From Verrucomicrobiota bacterium (lineage in GTDB: Bacteria > Verrucomicrobiota > Verrucomicrobiia > Limisphaerales > UBA1096), in the NCBI GenBank assembly GCA_003972865.1, contig QOAX01000170.1, forward strand, positions 1-6,854: 6,854 nt of DNA, written 5' to 3'. The notes under the pieces are model-generated. The model did no database searches. It had not been told where the DNA came from and saw only the letters and a list, made by a program, of their open reading frames with translations. The position numbers were made by a program, and so were the translations under genes. Below, in pieces: positions 1-6,854 of the stretch (positions are counted from its first letter, which is position 1; each line of letters begins with the position of its first letter).

Positions 1-2
1 TG

Positions 3-410
3 AGTGACAATAAAGTAGTGGCCTGCCCATCAGCTCGGCTAGGCACCGATGTCATTCCGGAATCGGTTCCCGGCTATCAAGGCTATGGCGGGTACGGACA
101 CAACTATGCTTACCTTGGTTACACTCAAGCGGATCATCAGAAATTAAGCCGTATTTCCAAACCTGTGGAGACTTGTATGAATGGAGATGGACTTGATCCC
201 AACAATCGTCTTAATTGGTGGAATTACGGCTATCTATATCCGCCCAGTATCAATGTCGGAGCCTATATTCGACATGGTAAAGGCGGGAACTACGCTTGGG
301 CTGATGGACATGTCACCATGACTACTTGGGAAGTTATGTCTACCGGAAAAAATGGCAAAGTTGATTGGTTCTATATGCCAACGCCTTCATCCGTTCCTCG
401 ACCCAAATAA
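3..410 (+). CDS. Prepilin-like protein with C-terminal H-X9-DG motif (5' partial)
   Basis: The reading frame is open to the left edge: the codons from position 3 onward have no stop, so the GTG at 18 is an internal codon and not a start. The visible 135 residues are the C-terminal part. Near the end is RHGKGGNYAWADGHV, in which a histidine, nine residues and then Asp-Gly match the H-X9-DG motif (positions about 282-317). This motif marks the C-terminus of type II secretion pseudopilin-like proteins that are abundant in Planctomycetota, Verrucomicrobiota and Lentisphaerota. The rest is rich in Gly, Tyr, Trp and Asn, as in those globular domains. The family normally begins with an N-methylated prepilin helix, which lies outside the window, so prepilin status is inferred. 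The likely role is an envelope or surface pilin-like protein of unknown substrate. The stop is TAA at 408-410, six bases before the next gene. Confidence 0.8.
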   Translation, partial: SDNKVVACPSARLGTDVIPESVPGYQGYGGYGHNYAYLGYTQADHQKLSRISKPVETCMNGDGLDPNNRLNWWNYGYLYPPSINVGAYIRHGKGGNYAWADGHVTMTTWEVMSTGKNGKVDWFYMPTPSSVPRPK

Positions 411-416
411 GGCTTA

Positions 417-767
417 ATGAAACACCTCCTACTCACAACAATCGCAGGCGTGCTGTTGGCGGGATGTGGGCCGCCGGTTCCAGATATTTCAATCTACGAT
501 GCAGTCGAAGACGGTAATATTGAAGTTGTTCAACAGCACTTGGCTGCTGGCACGGATGTAAACTCAAAAGACAAGGATGGATGGACTTCCCTGCACGAAG
601 CTGCTTCTGAGGGACACAACAAAATTGTCGAACTCCTGATTGCCAAGGGAGCTGATGTGAATGTGAAGAATGATGATGGCAAAACACCGCTTGATGCGGC
701 TGCAAACCCCGAAACCGCCGACCTCCTCCGCAAACACGGCGGCAAGACGGGTGAAGAATTGAAATGA
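417..767 (+). CDS. Small ankyrin-repeat lipoprotein
   Basis: This 116-residue protein starts with Met-Lys and a hydrophobic stretch ending in a lipobox, L14-A15-G16-C17, so it should be processed by signal peptidase II and anchored in a membrane by lipidated Cys17. After a short Pro-rich linker come ankyrin units: about residues 25-55 (IYDAVEDGNIEVVQQHL), 56-88 (WTSLHEAASEGHNKIVELLI, then KGADVN) and a partial capping unit at 89-109 (TPLDAAANPETADLLRKHGG). Ankyrin repeats bind proteins; the partner is unknown. The start at 417 is supported by AAGG at 409-412, four bases upstream, and by the signal peptide. The stop overlaps the ATG of a second copy of the same family (ATGA at 764-767). Lipoproteins of this kind with nearly identical signal peptides form large paralogous sets in Verrucomicrobiota, by my recollection. 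The specific function is unknown. Confidence 0.88.
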   Translation: MKHLLLTTIAGVLLAGCGPPVPDISIYDAVEDGNIEVVQQHLAAGTDVNSKDKDGWTSLHEAASEGHNKIVELLIAKGADVNVKNDDGKTPLDAAANPETADLLRKHGGKTGEELK

Positions 768-896
768 AACACCTTCTACTCACAACAATCGCAGCCGTGC
801 TGTTGGTGGGGGTGTGGGAAGTCGCAGGGTAAATTGATTATTCAAGCTGCAGAAGAGGGGAACATTGAAGCCGTCAAACAGCACCTGGTCGGCGCT
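764..896 (+). pseudogene. Broken second copy of ankyrin lipoprotein (frameshift and 3' truncation)
   Basis: The ATG at 764 overlaps the stop of the previous gene. As read, translation gives MKHLLLTTIAAVLLVGVWEV-AG and stops at 830-832. Removing one G from the five-G run at 808-812 restores a lipobox, LLVGC, and then GKSQGKLIIQAAEEGNIEAV followed by KQHLVGA. This aligns with IYDAVEDGNIEVVQQHLAAG of the intact upstream copy. The first ~54 bases differ from that copy by only a few substitutions plus the inserted base. After about 896 the similarity ends, in the middle of the first ankyrin unit, and GC-rich DNA with the tadA 3' end begins. The corrected frame runs on to 990-992 but codes for nothing recognisable there. 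It is therefore a remnant with two lesions. A sequencing or assembly error could explain the extra G but not the missing 3' part. Confidence 0.82.
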
Positions 897-912
897 CCGC
901 TTGTCCAAGCGG
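897..912. repeat. Imperfect 16-base palindrome flush with the tadA stop codon
   Basis: CCGCTTGTCCAAGCGG is symmetrical except at the centre, where T904 replaces the G expected in CCGCTTGGCCAAGCGG. It is thus a near copy of the palindrome found throughout the GC-rich part of the window. It lies immediately after the tadA stop (TAA, 915-913) on the minus strand. There it could fold as a six-pair stem (CCGCTT/AAGCGG) with a four-base loop. No T run follows, so it is not a classical intrinsic terminator, though it could act as a 3'-end hairpin. It also sits exactly where similarity of the ankyrin remnant ends. Confidence 0.6.
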
Positions 913-1410
913 TTAATTTCTTTCGGCGGCTTTTTTGGCGCGTTGCTCCGCGAAGAATTCGCGCAGGACGGTGGCGCATTGCCGCTCGCTGACGCCGGCG
1001 GTGATGGTGCAGTGGTGGTTGAGCCCCCCGTGCTGCAGCAGGTTCATCGCGCCGCCGGCGGCTCCGCCCTTGGGGTCGGGCGCGCCGAACACCACCCGGT
1101 CGAGTCGGCAATGCACCATTGCCCCGGCACACATCGGGCACGGCTCCTTGGTGACGAACAGCGTGCAGCCGGTGAGCCGCCAGTTGCCGAGCGCCCCCTC
1201 GGCAGCGGTGAGGGCGAGCATCTCGGCGTGCGCGGTGGCGTCGTTGAGCAGTTCCACCTGGTTGAATGCCCGGGCGATGATGCGGCCCTCGTGCACGATC
1301 ACCGCGCCGATCGGCACCTCCCCGGCTTCCCACGCGCGCATGGCCTGACGCAGGGCTTCGCCCATGAAATAATCGTCGCTGCTAAGGTCGATGATCGGCT
1401 CGTCAGTCAT
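913..1410 (-). CDS. tadA: tRNA-specific adenosine deaminase TadA
   Basis: This 165-residue protein is close to the usual TadA length. TadA converts adenosine to inosine at the wobble position (A34) of tRNA-Arg(ACG) in the cytoplasm, which lets that tRNA read several Arg codons; it is usually essential. The zinc-dependent cytidine/deoxycytidylate deaminase fold is clear. H61-A62-E63 (in DATAHAEMLAL) supplies a zinc ligand and the catalytic glutamate. P90-C91-P92-M93-C94 supplies the two Cys ligands. The N-terminal part (YFMGEALRQAMRAWEAGEVP) and the MNLLQHGGLNHH segment are also typical. The ATG at 1410 is preceded by GAGGA (minus strand, 1423-1419), eight bases away. It overlaps the last eight bases of the NUDIX gene, so translational coupling is likely. 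A near-palindrome follows the stop directly. I see no missing key residue. Confidence 0.96.
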   Translation of the reverse strand: MTDEPIIDLSSDDYFMGEALRQAMRAWEAGEVPIGAVIVHEGRIIARAFNQVELLNDATAHAEMLALTAAEGALGNWRLTGCTLFVTKEPCPMCAGAMVHCRLDRVVFGAPDPKGGAAGGAMNLLQHGGLNHHCTITAGVSERQCATVLREFFAEQRAKKAAERN

Positions 1411-1900
1411 GGCAGGATTCCTCGGTTGTCCACTCGAAGGCGTCGCCCGCGAGGCAGTGGCAGTGCCCGGAGAAAAAGCCGCCGCGATGTTGCTGGAACA
1501 GAGGCCAAAGTTGCTCGCGGTCGGTGCGCGGCACATCGAGCTTGGCCATTTCGTCGTTGCTGAAAAAACCGAACCGCCCTTCCGGGCAGGGCGGCGGTAG
1601 TTTGGCCAAGCGCGGCAGAACCTCGAACAAAAAAATGTACCAGTGGGTGCTGCCCTCGTAGCCGTCCTCGCTGATGAGGCCGGTGAGGTGGAGGTCGCCT
1701 GGCTTGAGGTCGAGCCCCATTTCCTCTTGAGCCTCGCGGCAGGCGCAGGCGTACGGCGACTCGCCGTGGTCGGCGCGCACCTTGCCGCCCGGTGGGCTCC
1801 ATTTGCCGAGGTTGGGTTCCTGCGTGCGTTCGAGCAGCAGCAACCGGTCGGCGGCGTCGAAGCAGTAGAGCAGGGTGGCAATCTTGTGTGGCAGCACCAT
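1403..1900 (-). CDS. NUDIX hydrolase
   Basis: Taken from the ATG at 1900 this is 165 residues, an ordinary length for a single-domain NUDIX hydrolase. These enzymes cleave nucleoside diphosphates linked to another group, using divalent metal, in the cytoplasm. The NUDIX box is visible: PPGGK (36-40), Glu47, then R55-E56-x-x-E59-E60-x-G62-L63 (REAQEEMGL). Between Gly39 and Glu47 there are seven residues rather than the canonical five, a small insertion in the loop. KIATLLYCFDAADRLLLLER forms the expected first strands, and THWYIFLFEVLP follows the box. The substrate cannot be read from the sequence; 8-oxo-dGTP-type or ADP-ribose-type activities are both possible. An upstream in-frame ATG at 2062 would add 54 Pro/Ala-rich residues and overlap the divergent DUF2723 gene, so I prefer 1900, although no strong ribosome binding site is seen there. 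It overlaps tadA by eight bases. Confidence 0.9.
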   Translation of the reverse strand: MVLPHKIATLLYCFDAADRLLLLERTQEPNLGKWSPPGGKVRADHGESPYACACREAQEEMGLDLKPGDLHLTGLISEDGYEGSTHWYIFLFEVLPRLAKLPPPCPEGRFGFFSNDEMAKLDVPRTDREQLWPLFQQHRGGFFSGHCHCLAGDAFEWTTEESCHD

Positions 1901-2025
1901 CGGCGGTGACTCTGCCGCGAAACCTGTCCGGGTGGCAACAGGCAATGGTGCCGCCGGATTCGGGGGTGGATTTTCGGTGTGGTCGAGTGTTAGCTTGGCC
2001 GCCTTCGCGCCAAGGCGCATTCCTG
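1901..2025. promoter_or_regulatory. Divergent intergenic region between the NUDIX gene and the DUF2723 gene
   Basis: These 125 bases separate two genes that read away from each other and so should hold promoters for both. I see no strong sigma-70 pair on either strand. A weak minus-strand candidate is TTGGCG (rc of 2010-2015) with TAACAC 15 bases downstream (rc of 1989-1994). A six-pair hairpin, CGCCTT (2000-2005) with AAGGCG (2012-2017) and a six-base loop, lies eight bases before the DUF2723 start. Its 3' arm contains AAGG, the only Shine-Dalgarno-like bases for that gene. Confidence 0.4.
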
Positions 2026-5000
2026 ATGGGACAAAACAAGAAAGAGAGGGTGCAACGCCCACGGCGCGCCAAGTCGGTCTCAGTCGGGTCGGTTTCGTCG
2101 GATCCGATGCCGGGCTGGCTGAAAACGGACAAGGCGCTTGCCGCCGGGGAGTCGTTTTTCCGGCCGGTGGACTGGCTGGCGTTCGGCATCACCACGCTGG
2201 TGACACTGCTGGGTTATTGTCTGACAATCTCGCCGGACCTGACGCTGGAGGATTGCGGCGAACTGGCGGTCGGCTCGATGTACGCCGGCGTGCCGCATCC
2301 GCCCGGCTACCCGGTGTGGACGCTGTACACGTGGCTGTTCACGAAGCTGGTGCCGATCTCGAACATTGCCTTTCGGGTGGCGTTGTCGTCGGCCGTTGCC
2401 GCGGCGTTGTCGAGTGGTCTACTGGCGTTGCTGACCTGCCGTGCCTCGGCACGAATCATTGAGGGGATGGAGTGGCTTGGAGGCATGGACGAGCGCTTGG
2501 CCAAGCGCGTCACGCTGGTGGGTGGCTGCGTGGCGGGGCTGATGCTCGGCTTCAGCGGGTTCATGTGGAGCCAGGCGGTGATCGTGGAGGTGTACACGCT
2601 GAGCGTGCTGTCACTGATGGGCGTGCTGTGCTGCCTGTACCGCTGGACGCAGGACACGGCTCGGATGCGCTATCTGTACTGGACGTTTTTCTGGTTTGGC
2701 ATCTGCCTATGCAACCACCAGACACTAATCGTCGCGGCGATGGGCATCGAGATGGTGATTGTGTTTGCGCACCCGCGGCTGGGCCGGAATTTCTTCACCG
2801 TCAACGCACTGGTTTACCTTGCAGTGCTGGTGCTGATGGCGACCGGTTCGACCGAGTTGTTCAGCGGTAACATACCGATGCAGGTGATTTTCCACATGCT
2901 CGGCGTGAGTTTCATTGCCCTGGCGGGATTACTGTGGCTTGTGACACTGGCGCAGGACAGCGGGCACGGCGGGTTCAACCCGGCACGAGAGCTTCGGGAT
3001 GGGTTCAAGATCATCTGGAGCGGTTTGGCCTACGCGGGGGGAGCGGCGTTTTATCTGTTCATGCCGTTGGCCTCAATGACTAACCCGCCGATCAATTGGG
3101 GTTACCCAAGGACGTGGCTCGGTTTTACGCACGCCTTCACCCGGGGTCAATACCAGCAGACGAACCCGACGACTGATCTCACCCAATTCTTTGAGCAGAT
3201 AAGGATGTACATTGAGGGCGCGTCGGACGAGTTCGGCGTGTTCATGCTGCTGGCGATTTTGCCGTTTGCGTTACTGTTCAAGATGAAGAATCGAGAGCGC
3301 GGCTGGATGATCGGCTCGTTTGCCATTTATATTTGTCTGGCCGGGCTGCTGCTAATCCTGCTCAACCCGACACCGGACAAGCATGGGCGCGACATGACGC
3401 GCGTGTTTTTCGCGGCATCGCATGTGGTGCTGGCGATGTGGATCGGGTTTGGGGCCACGCTGTTTTGCGCGCTGGTTGCGCGGCGGTATTTTCAGGCGCG
3501 CCTCGCGCTTGGCTTCGGGTTGGTCGTGGCCGCCGCACTGGCGATGGTTGCCTGGTCCACCGAGTTGGCGGAGACGCAGTTTTTTCTCAACCACTACACG
3601 CGCGCGTTTGCATTTTGTCTCGTTGTGTTTCTGGCGGCGTTGTTTTTGGTGCACCGCGATGAGCGAGGCAAAGACCGGGGCCACCTGTTGTCGCCGATGA
3701 TTGTCCTGGTCGTACTGGCGCTGCTCCCGGTGTGGTCGATCCTTTCGCACTGGGGAAAGAACGAGCAGCGCGGGCACCTGTTCGGTTTTTGGTACGGGCA
3801 CGACATGTTCACGCCGCCGTTCACCGAGCAAAGCGGCCAACCGATCTACCCGGAGATGACGGAGAACGCCATCCTGTTCGGCGGCACCGACCCCGGCCGC
3901 TTCAACCCGACGTACATGATTTTCGCCGAGAGCTTCACCGACCCGGCCAAGCGGCGCGACCCCGATTTCGACCGGCGCGACGTGGCGCTCATCACGCAAA
4001 ACGCCCTCGCCGACAGCACGTATCTCGACACCGTCCGTGCCCACTACCAGCGCAGCACGCAGATCGACTGGAAGCCGGAAGACCCGAGCTACATCCCGTT
4101 TGCCTCCGGGGCGCTGGGCACCAACTTCCTGTTCGGTCTTTCTGGTGCCATCGACAAATGGATGATCGGCATGGGGGCGGATTGGGAGATTGATCGGCGC
4201 ACGAGTGGTTCGTACTTCGAGCCGGAGCAAATTTTAAAACCCACCGACTTGGCCAAGCGCATTGCCCATCAGGATGACGAGTTGGCCCGCTTCCTCCTCG
4301 ACAAACTTTCCGACGAGGGCAGGGGAGCCTGCGCCAAGCCGTCCTCTGATGCTGCTCTCCGCGAGGCCTTGGCCAACGACTTCAACGCGATCATCGACGG
4401 CGAGCCGATTTGGGATGACGCCGTCTTCGCGGGCCGGGAGTTTTCCGGCACGACACTTGCGCTGCGGAAACAAGTCACCAAGCTTGGCCAAGCGCCGCCC
4501 AAGCGCGTCGAGGAGAACGGCCATTACATTCGCTGGAAACAGGCGCGCGTGCGATTAAACCGCCGGTTGCTCGACGAGTTGATGGCCGGGTTTGTCGCAC
4601 CGGGCCAAGCGGGGCTGTATCCCGATCTCGAGCTAAACTCGCCGACACAACTCGAGGCGGAGATCGCCTTTGCGGAGTATTTGCAGGAGGCCGATGCCCG
4701 CGAGAAAGCCGGGGCGCTCAAGCCGGGCGAGATCGTCAATCGCATCGGTGATCGCGTTTCCGTGGCCGGGCAGGTGTCGGTGATGCAGATCAATTCCAAG
4801 CTGGCCAAGCTGTTGTTCGACAAAAATCCGGAGCGCGACTTTTTCATCGAAGTCAGTTTTCCGCTGGAGTGGATGTACCCGCACCTCACGCCGTACGGCA
4901 TCATCCTCAAGCTCAACCACGACGAGGTGCCGGAGATCACCGACGAGATGATGCGCAAGGATCGGCTCTTCTGGGCGCAGTACCAAACGCGCCTCACCGG

Positions 5001-6282
5001 CAACTGGATCACCGACGAAACGAGTGTCAAAGAGATCGGCGAGTGGGCCATCAAGACATACAAACGCTGGGATCTCGACGGCTACACCGGTGACCCGGCC
5101 TTCGTCCGCGACGAACCGGCGCAGAAGTCCTTCAGCAAGCTACGCACCTCGATCGCCGACATTTACCGCTGGCGCATCAACAACTACAAGCTCGCCATCA
5201 CCAAGGAGGCGGACGCGGCCAGGCGCGACAAGATGAAACAGAAACAGCAGCGCATGACGCGCGAATATATTTTTGCGCTCAAGCAGGCGTGGGCGTTTTG
5301 CCCGTACAGTCCAGAGGTGTTGTCGCACTTCACCCAGCTTTTGCTCTCGCTTGGCTACGACGAAATTATGGCCGGCGACAAAGCGGCGGCGCAGGCCCGG
5401 CGAGACGACGCCATTGACCTCGTCACCACCTACGGACTGTTTGATCCCGGAAGCCTGATGTATGCCCACCTGACCAACGGCATTGCGCGGTTCAATAGCG
5501 TGCTCGAAGGCAAGCCGGAGGCCACCGGCAGCCAAGCCGCTGCGCAGGGACTCAACCTGAGCGACCAGGAGGTGCAGCAGATTCAGGAGCAACTCGTTGG
5601 TCTGCAACAGCGCCACACGGCCAATCCCGACGATCCCAAGGTGACGCTCGAGCTGGCCACGATTTACCTGCGCCTCAAGCAGAATGATCAGGCGCTCAAG
5701 CTGCTCGACTCGCTGGTGCAGCAGCCCGGGCTCGAGATCAGCACTCGCTTTACCGTCGCGTCGGTCTATCAAAACCTTGGCCAAGGCACCAAGGCCGAGC
5801 AGCAGAACAAGATTGCCCGGGAGGCTCTCAAGCTACTTGAGGCCAAGCTGGCTGCCGAGCCGGGGAACTTCAATCTCGCGCTGGATCTGGCGACGACGCA
5901 CGTGCAGCTTGGCCAAGCGCAAAGGGGAGTCAATGTGCTGTCGCAGGCGGTTGAGCAGCCGTCGATCAACACAACCAACCTGTTGATGGCCGCCCAGTTT
6001 TTCAACCAGCTTGGCAGCCAGAAACAACTGGAGGCGGCGCTGGTGGTGCTTACCCGCAAGATGCCGGAAAGCCCCGAGGGCTGGTACGATCTGGCGGCGG
6101 TGCAGGCCGCGCAGCGGAACCGGACGGAGGATTCGTGGGCCAGCCTGGCCAGGGCGCTCACGCTCGACAAGCAGCGCAGGGCCACCAACGCAACTGCAGA
6201 CAACATCTACGACCGGGTGGTAACGGATCCGCGCTTCACCGACGTGCGCCGCCTGCCGGGATTCAAGGCGTGGCAGCCGTGA
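2026..6282 (+). CDS. DUF2723 multi-pass membrane protein, probable GT-C-like glycosyltransferase, with C-terminal TPRs
   Basis: I start this 1418-residue protein at the ATG at 2026 (MGQNKKERVQ). The frame is open further upstream, but that would run through the intergenic region and the NUDIX gene. A basic N-tail precedes the first membrane segment (about 50-68). The DUF2723 signature follows: D71-LTLEDCGEL-80 and AGVPHPPGYP (86-95), the acidic loop and HPPGYP motif typical of the family. I count roughly 13-16 hydrophobic segments up to about residue 573. DUF2723 proteins resemble protein O-mannosyltransferases and other GT-C enzymes that use lipid-linked sugars; that activity is inferred. 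After the membrane part comes a large soluble region with FGGTDPGRFNPTYMIFAES (618-636), ITQNALAD (656-663) and a Lys/Arg/Gln-rich helix (1055-1080). TPR-like units lie near 1200-1233, 1279-1312 and 1349-1382. The long soluble region is probably extracytoplasmic and may bind substrate proteins. It appears monocistronic, ending 12 bases from convergent ptsI. Confidence 0.88.
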   Translation: MGQNKKERVQRPRRAKSVSVGSVSSDPMPGWLKTDKALAAGESFFRPVDWLAFGITTLVTLLGYCLTISPDLTLEDCGELAVGSMYAGVPHPPGYPVWTLYTWLFTKLVPISNIAFRVALSSAVAAALSSGLLALLTCRASARIIEGMEWLGGMDERLAKRVTLVGGCVAGLMLGFSGFMWSQAVIVEVYTLSVLSLMGVLCCLYRWTQDTARMRYLYWTFFWFGICLCNHQTLIVAAMGIEMVIVFAHPRLGRNFFTVNALVYLAVLVLMATGSTELFSGNIPMQVIFHMLGVSFIALAGLLWLVTLAQDSGHGGFNPARELRDGFKIIWSGLAYAGGAAFYLFMPLASMTNPPINWGYPRTWLGFTHAFTRGQYQQTNPTTDLTQFFEQIRMYIEGASDEFGVFMLLAILPFALLFKMKNRERGWMIGSFAIYICLAGLLLILLNPTPDKHGRDMTRVFFAASHVVLAMWIGFGATLFCALVARRYFQARLALGFGLVVAAALAMVAWSTELAETQFFLNHYTRAFAFCLVVFLAALFLVHRDERGKDRGHLLSPMIVLVVLALLPVWSILSHWGKNEQRGHLFGFWYGHDMFTPPFTEQSGQPIYPEMTENAILFGGTDPGRFNPTYMIFAESFTDPAKRRDPDFDRRDVALITQNALADSTYLDTVRAHYQRSTQIDWKPEDPSYIPFASGALGTNFLFGLSGAIDKWMIGMGADWEIDRRTSGSYFEPEQILKPTDLAKRIAHQDDELARFLLDKLSDEGRGACAKPSSDAALREALANDFNAIIDGEPIWDDAVFAGREFSGTTLALRKQVTKLGQAPPKRVEENGHYIRWKQARVRLNRRLLDELMAGFVAPGQAGLYPDLELNSPTQLEAEIAFAEYLQEADAREKAGALKPGEIVNRIGDRVSVAGQVSVMQINSKLAKLLFDKNPERDFFIEVSFPLEWMYPHLTPYGIILKLNHDEVPEITDEMMRKDRLFWAQYQTRLTGNWITDETSVKEIGEWAIKTYKRWDLDGYTGDPAFVRDEPAQKSFSKLRTSIADIYRWRINNYKLAITKEADAARRDKMKQKQQRMTREYIFALKQAWAFCPYSPEVLSHFTQLLLSLGYDEIMAGDKAAAQARRDDAIDLVTTYGLFDPGSLMYAHLTNGIARFNSVLEGKPEATGSQAAAQGLNLSDQEVQQIQEQLVGLQQRHTANPDDPKVTLELATIYLRLKQNDQALKLLDSLVQQPGLEISTRFTVASVYQNLGQGTKAEQQNKIAREALKLLEAKLAAEPGNFNLALDLATTHVQLGQAQRGVNVLSQAVEQPSINTTNLLMAAQFFNQLGSQKQLEAALVVLTRKMPESPEGWYDLAAVQAAQRNRTEDSWASLARALTLDKQRRATNATADNIYDRVVTDPRFTDVRRLPGFKAWQP
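2493..2508. repeat. Iterated palindrome CTTGGCCAAG, 16-base perfect form
   Basis: GCGCTTGGCCAAGCGC is a perfect 16-base palindrome around the core at 2496-2505. It lies inside the DUF2723 gene, read as R-L-A-K-R (L158). Confidence 0.85.
4248..4257. repeat. Iterated palindrome CTTGGCCAAG
   Basis: Exact core followed by CGC. It is read as D-L-A-K-R in the DUF2723 protein (L742), the same codon register as the copy at 2496. Confidence 0.85.
4483..4492. repeat. Iterated palindrome CTTGGCCAAG
   Basis: Exact core in AGCTTGGCCAAGCGC. Here it is read as L-G-Q (L820), a different codon register from the copies at 2496 and 4248. Confidence 0.85.
5776..5785. repeat. Iterated palindrome CTTGGCCAAG
   Basis: Exact core within the 12-base palindrome CCTTGGCCAAGG (5775-5786). 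It is read as N-L-G-Q-G (L1251) in the TPR-containing part of the DUF2723 protein. Confidence 0.85.
5908..5917. repeat. Iterated palindrome CTTGGCCAAG
   Basis: Exact core in AGCTTGGCCAAGCGC, the same 15 bases as at 4481-4495. It is read as Q-L-G-Q-A (L1295), at the end of the first helix of a TPR unit. Confidence 0.85.
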
Positions 6283-6294
6283 CGCCGTGGCAGG

Positions 6295-6854
<560 letters not shown>

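Noticed and set aside
433..783. Minus-strand open frames over the ankyrin lipoprotein
   Set aside because: The plus strand encodes a signal peptide, lipobox and ankyrin units. The minus-strand translations show no domain.
897..912. Intrinsic terminator for tadA
   Set aside because: A short stem can form, but no T run follows on the minus strand, so I list it only as a palindrome.
865..1563. Plus-strand open frame of 232 codons across tadA and the NUDIX gene
   Set aside because: It is antisense to two clear enzyme genes with intact catalytic motifs. Its own translation is low-complexity Arg/Gly/Ala-rich.
1792..2025. Upstream extension of the DUF2723 frame, 78 further codons
   Set aside because: It overlaps the NUDIX gene antisense and the divergent gap, reads as Arg/Ala/Ser-rich shadow coding, and the natural basic N-tail followed by a membrane segment begins at 2026.
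3352..4230. Antisense open frame of 292 codons inside the DUF2723 gene
   Set aside because: The Arg/His/Gln/Val-rich translation is typical of the reverse strand of a GC-rich gene. It has no recognisable domain and lies wholly inside a well-supported gene.
5140..5784. Antisense open frame of 214 codons inside the DUF2723 gene
   Set aside because: It mirrors the TPR-region coding sequence, which is convincing on the plus strand. No start signal or family features are seen.
5200..6250. Direct DNA repeats in the TPR region
   Set aside because: The TPR units resemble each other as protein helices only. Apart from the CTTGGCCAAG copies I see no repeated DNA blocks, so no CRISPR or minisatellite is supported.

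Overview
The window looks like a piece of a Verrucomicrobiota chromosome (or a close PVC-group relative). This is an inference from gene families: a prepilin-like protein ending in an H-X9-DG motif, a small ankyrin lipoprotein with the MKHLLLTTIA type of signal peptide, and a very large DUF2723 membrane protein with TPRs. No rRNA or other phylogenetic marker is present, so the placement is moderate in confidence.

Layout. Positions 1-896 are visibly less GC-rich than the rest and read rightwards. They hold the 3' end of a prepilin-like H-X9-DG protein (3-410), a complete small ankyrin-repeat lipoprotein (417-767), and a second, damaged copy of the same lipoprotein family (764-about 896). The second copy has a one-base frameshift in a G run and its 3' part is missing. 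From about 897 onward the DNA is GC-rich. Two genes on the minus strand form an overlapping pair: a NUDIX hydrolase (1900-1403) followed by tadA, the tRNA adenosine deaminase (1410-913). A 125-base divergent gap (1901-2025) separates them from a plus-strand gene of 1418 codons (2026-6282), a DUF2723 multi-pass membrane protein, probably a GT-C-like glycosyltransferase, with a large soluble region and C-terminal TPRs. Twelve bases past its stop, the 3' end of ptsI (PTS Enzyme I) comes in from the right edge on the minus strand.

No single pathway ties the window together. The NUDIX-tadA pair is probably co-translated; the DUF2723 gene and ptsI are independent, convergent units. The prepilin/ankyrin segment looks like accessory DNA carrying paralogous, decaying genes.

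The most unusual signal lies above the genes. The 10-base palindrome CTTGGCCAAG occurs six times exactly, with several near matches, in genes on both strands and in two codon registers. It behaves like a highly iterated palindrome of the HIP1 kind. I found no CRISPR array, tRNA, rRNA, insertion sequence or phage gene, and no convincing new multi-gene system.
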